Shown here one piece after another: positions 63,047-64,000 of a stretch of DNA of 64,000 nt. The notes under the pieces are model-generated. The model worked only from the letters and a program-made list of their open reading frames with translations, had not been told where the DNA came from and made no database searches. Positions within the stretch are counted from its first letter, which is position 1, and every line of letters starts with the position of its first letter. The translations under genes and the position numbers were made by a program. The DNA is from Streptomyces populi (GTDB taxonomy: Bacteria; Actinomycetota; Actinomycetes; Streptomycetales; Streptomycetaceae), in NCBI RefSeq assembly GCF_002911015.1, contig NZ_KZ626852.1:57155-121154 (forward strand). The letters are read 5' to 3'.

Positions 63047-63157
63047 CGCGTTCACGGAGTCGAGTCTGCCACCGGCCGGTCCGTTCCCGGGTGGCCGTGG
63101 CACACCCAGGAACCACGCGGCCTCCCCGCGACGGGCCCGGCGGTGCAGCCTCGGACC

Positions 63158-63871
63158 ATGACTGACACGATCATCATCGGCGGCGGCTCCGGCATGGGTC
63201 TGGCCCTGGCCCGGACCCTGCTGGCCGAGGGCATGGATGTGACGATCGTCGGCCGGTCCGCGGACCGGCTCGCGACCGCCCGGGCGGAACTGGAGCGTCC
63301 CGGGCACGGGAAGGTCGGCACGGTCGAGGCCGACATGGGACGGGAGGAGGACGTGGCCGAACTGTTCGCCCGGGTGGAGCGAGTGGAGCACGTGGTGGTC
63401 ACCGCGGCGGACGCGACCGGTGTGTACGGCCGGACCGCCGACGTCGACACCGCGACCGCACGGACCGTCGTCGACACCAAGCTGCTCGGTGCCTGGCTGG
63501 TCGGCAAGCACGCGGCCGGGCGGGTCACCGGCTCGATCACGTACACCTCGGGCATCAACGCGTACCGGCCGAACGGGTCGAACACCATCATGGCCGCGGC
63601 CAACGGCGCGCTCGCGTCGTTGGCGTACGGGCTGGCGATCGAACTGGCGCCCGTGCGGGTGAACGTGATCTCCCCCGGCTGGGTGGACACCCCCATCTGG
63701 GACCAGCTCGGCATGGACAAGCAGGCGGCCTTCGCGGAGTTGGCCGAGCGGCTCCCGGCCCGCCGTGTCGGGACCCCCGAGGACATCGCGCAGGCGTTCT
63801 TCTCGGTGATGCGCAACGGATTCATCACCGGAACCGTGCTGCACGTCGACGGGGGGCACCGCATCACCTGA
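63158..63871 (+). CDS. Short-chain dehydrogenase/reductase
   Basis: 237 residues from ATG 63158. Rossmann loop IIIGGGSGMGLALARTLLAEG; catalytic-loop region SITYTSGINAYRPNGSNTIMAAANGAL, where the usual YxxxK is not obvious, so the catalytic Tyr/Lys may be replaced; VNVISPGWVDTPIW and GTVLHVDGGHRI end a classical SDR. An oxidoreductase of unknown substrate, paired with the divergent MmyB-type regulator. Confidence 0.88.
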   Translation: MTDTIIIGGGSGMGLALARTLLAEGMDVTIVGRSADRLATARAELERPGHGKVGTVEADMGREEDVAELFARVERVEHVVVTAADATGVYGRTADVDTATARTVVDTKLLGAWLVGKHAAGRVTGSITYTSGINAYRPNGSNTIMAAANGALASLAYGLAIELAPVRVNVISPGWVDTPIWDQLGMDKQAAFAELAERLPARRVGTPEDIAQAFFSVMRNGFITGTVLHVDGGHRIT

Positions 63872-63917
63872 TCCGATGCCCGGAAGCCCGGCGCGTCCGC
63901 CGCCGCGCACACGCACT

Positions 63918-63945
63918 CGTCCCCGTCCGGCCGTGTACGGGGACG
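63918..63945. terminator. 9-bp stem hairpin after SDR gene
   Basis: CGTCCCCGT (63918-63926) pairs with ACGGGGACG (63937-63945), 10-base loop, 46 bases after the stop. Confidence 0.6.
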
Positions 63946-64000
63946 GCTGTTCGCGCCGGTCGACAGGAGGCAGGACCCGCCCGGTGCGCCGGGGCTGAGG

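Noticed and set aside
63047..63916. N-terminal extension of the XRE gene through the divergent SDR gene
   Set aside because: Antisense to the SDR; the regulator family begins at ATG 63046.

Overview
The window is high-G+C actinobacterial DNA and looks like an accessory part of a Streptomyces chromosome. Support comes from the very strong GC codon bias, GTG/TTG starts, a WhiB-family protein, STAS-type anti-sigma antagonists, a TerD protein, a maleylpyruvate-isomerase/DinB-type protein, a DUF6193-like protein and many genes that appear leaderless (a -10 hexamer ending six bases before the start codon). I see no rRNA, tRNA, CRISPR array, insertion sequence or phage module. No single large pathway fills the window. 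It is a patchwork of one- to three-gene cassettes, many of them a regulator next to a transporter or enzyme.

Layout. 0-9 kb: end of a reductase gene coupled to an alpha/beta hydrolase with a cysteine nucleophile, a second hydrolase, a secreted beta-propeller/DUF11/RTX-like protein, a GNAT remnant, and an ArsR-MFS pair with a clear operator-promoter. 9-18 kb: small hypothetical genes, a TetR remnant, WhiB, an alpha/beta hydrolase, a stress-type group (two STAS antagonists, HTH protein, TerD), and a divergent ArsR/MFS pair. 18-33 kb: two metallo-beta-lactamase-fold proteins, a transglutaminase-like protein, a DUF4246 protein with an iron-oxygenase-like triad, two GNATs, a CYTH-like protein, and a HAD-like / M4 protealysin-like peptidase / emfourin-like inhibitor group followed by a secreted peptidoglycan-binding protein and an aldo/keto reductase under a MerR-type promoter.

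33-50 kb: PatB/MalY-type aminotransferase, SRPBCC protein, GH114 secreted glycosidase, MarR/DHA2 efflux pair, Tet(X)-like flavin monooxygenase with its TetR regulator and three matching operators, DUF5701-like protein, TetR/DHA2 efflux pair, DUF6193-like protein, HD hydrolase and a divergent SDR/LysR pair. 50-64 kb: epimerase-like protein, a cysteine-less carboxymuconolactone decarboxylase-like protein behind an ECF41-like promoter, beta-lactamase-fold serine hydrolase, AraC/GyrI-like regulator, MarR/alpha-beta hydrolase pair with a perfect palindrome, a LRV-repeat gene broken by an in-frame TAG, nucleotidyltransferase, an ArsR-SRPBCC-DHFR-like operon, an ArsR-like/MFS pair whose transporter looks C-terminally shortened, an endonuclease/exonuclease/phosphatase protein, and an XRE/SDR divergent pair.

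Common themes are five MFS exporters, each next to its own regulator, several autoregulatory palindromes that sit on the promoter they would control, and a scatter of decayed genes (GNAT, TetR, a small frameshifted protein, the LRV protein, another frameshifted small gene). These fit a region of gene turnover devoted to detoxification, efflux and stress rather than core metabolism. Assignments are from reading the sequence only; no searches were run.
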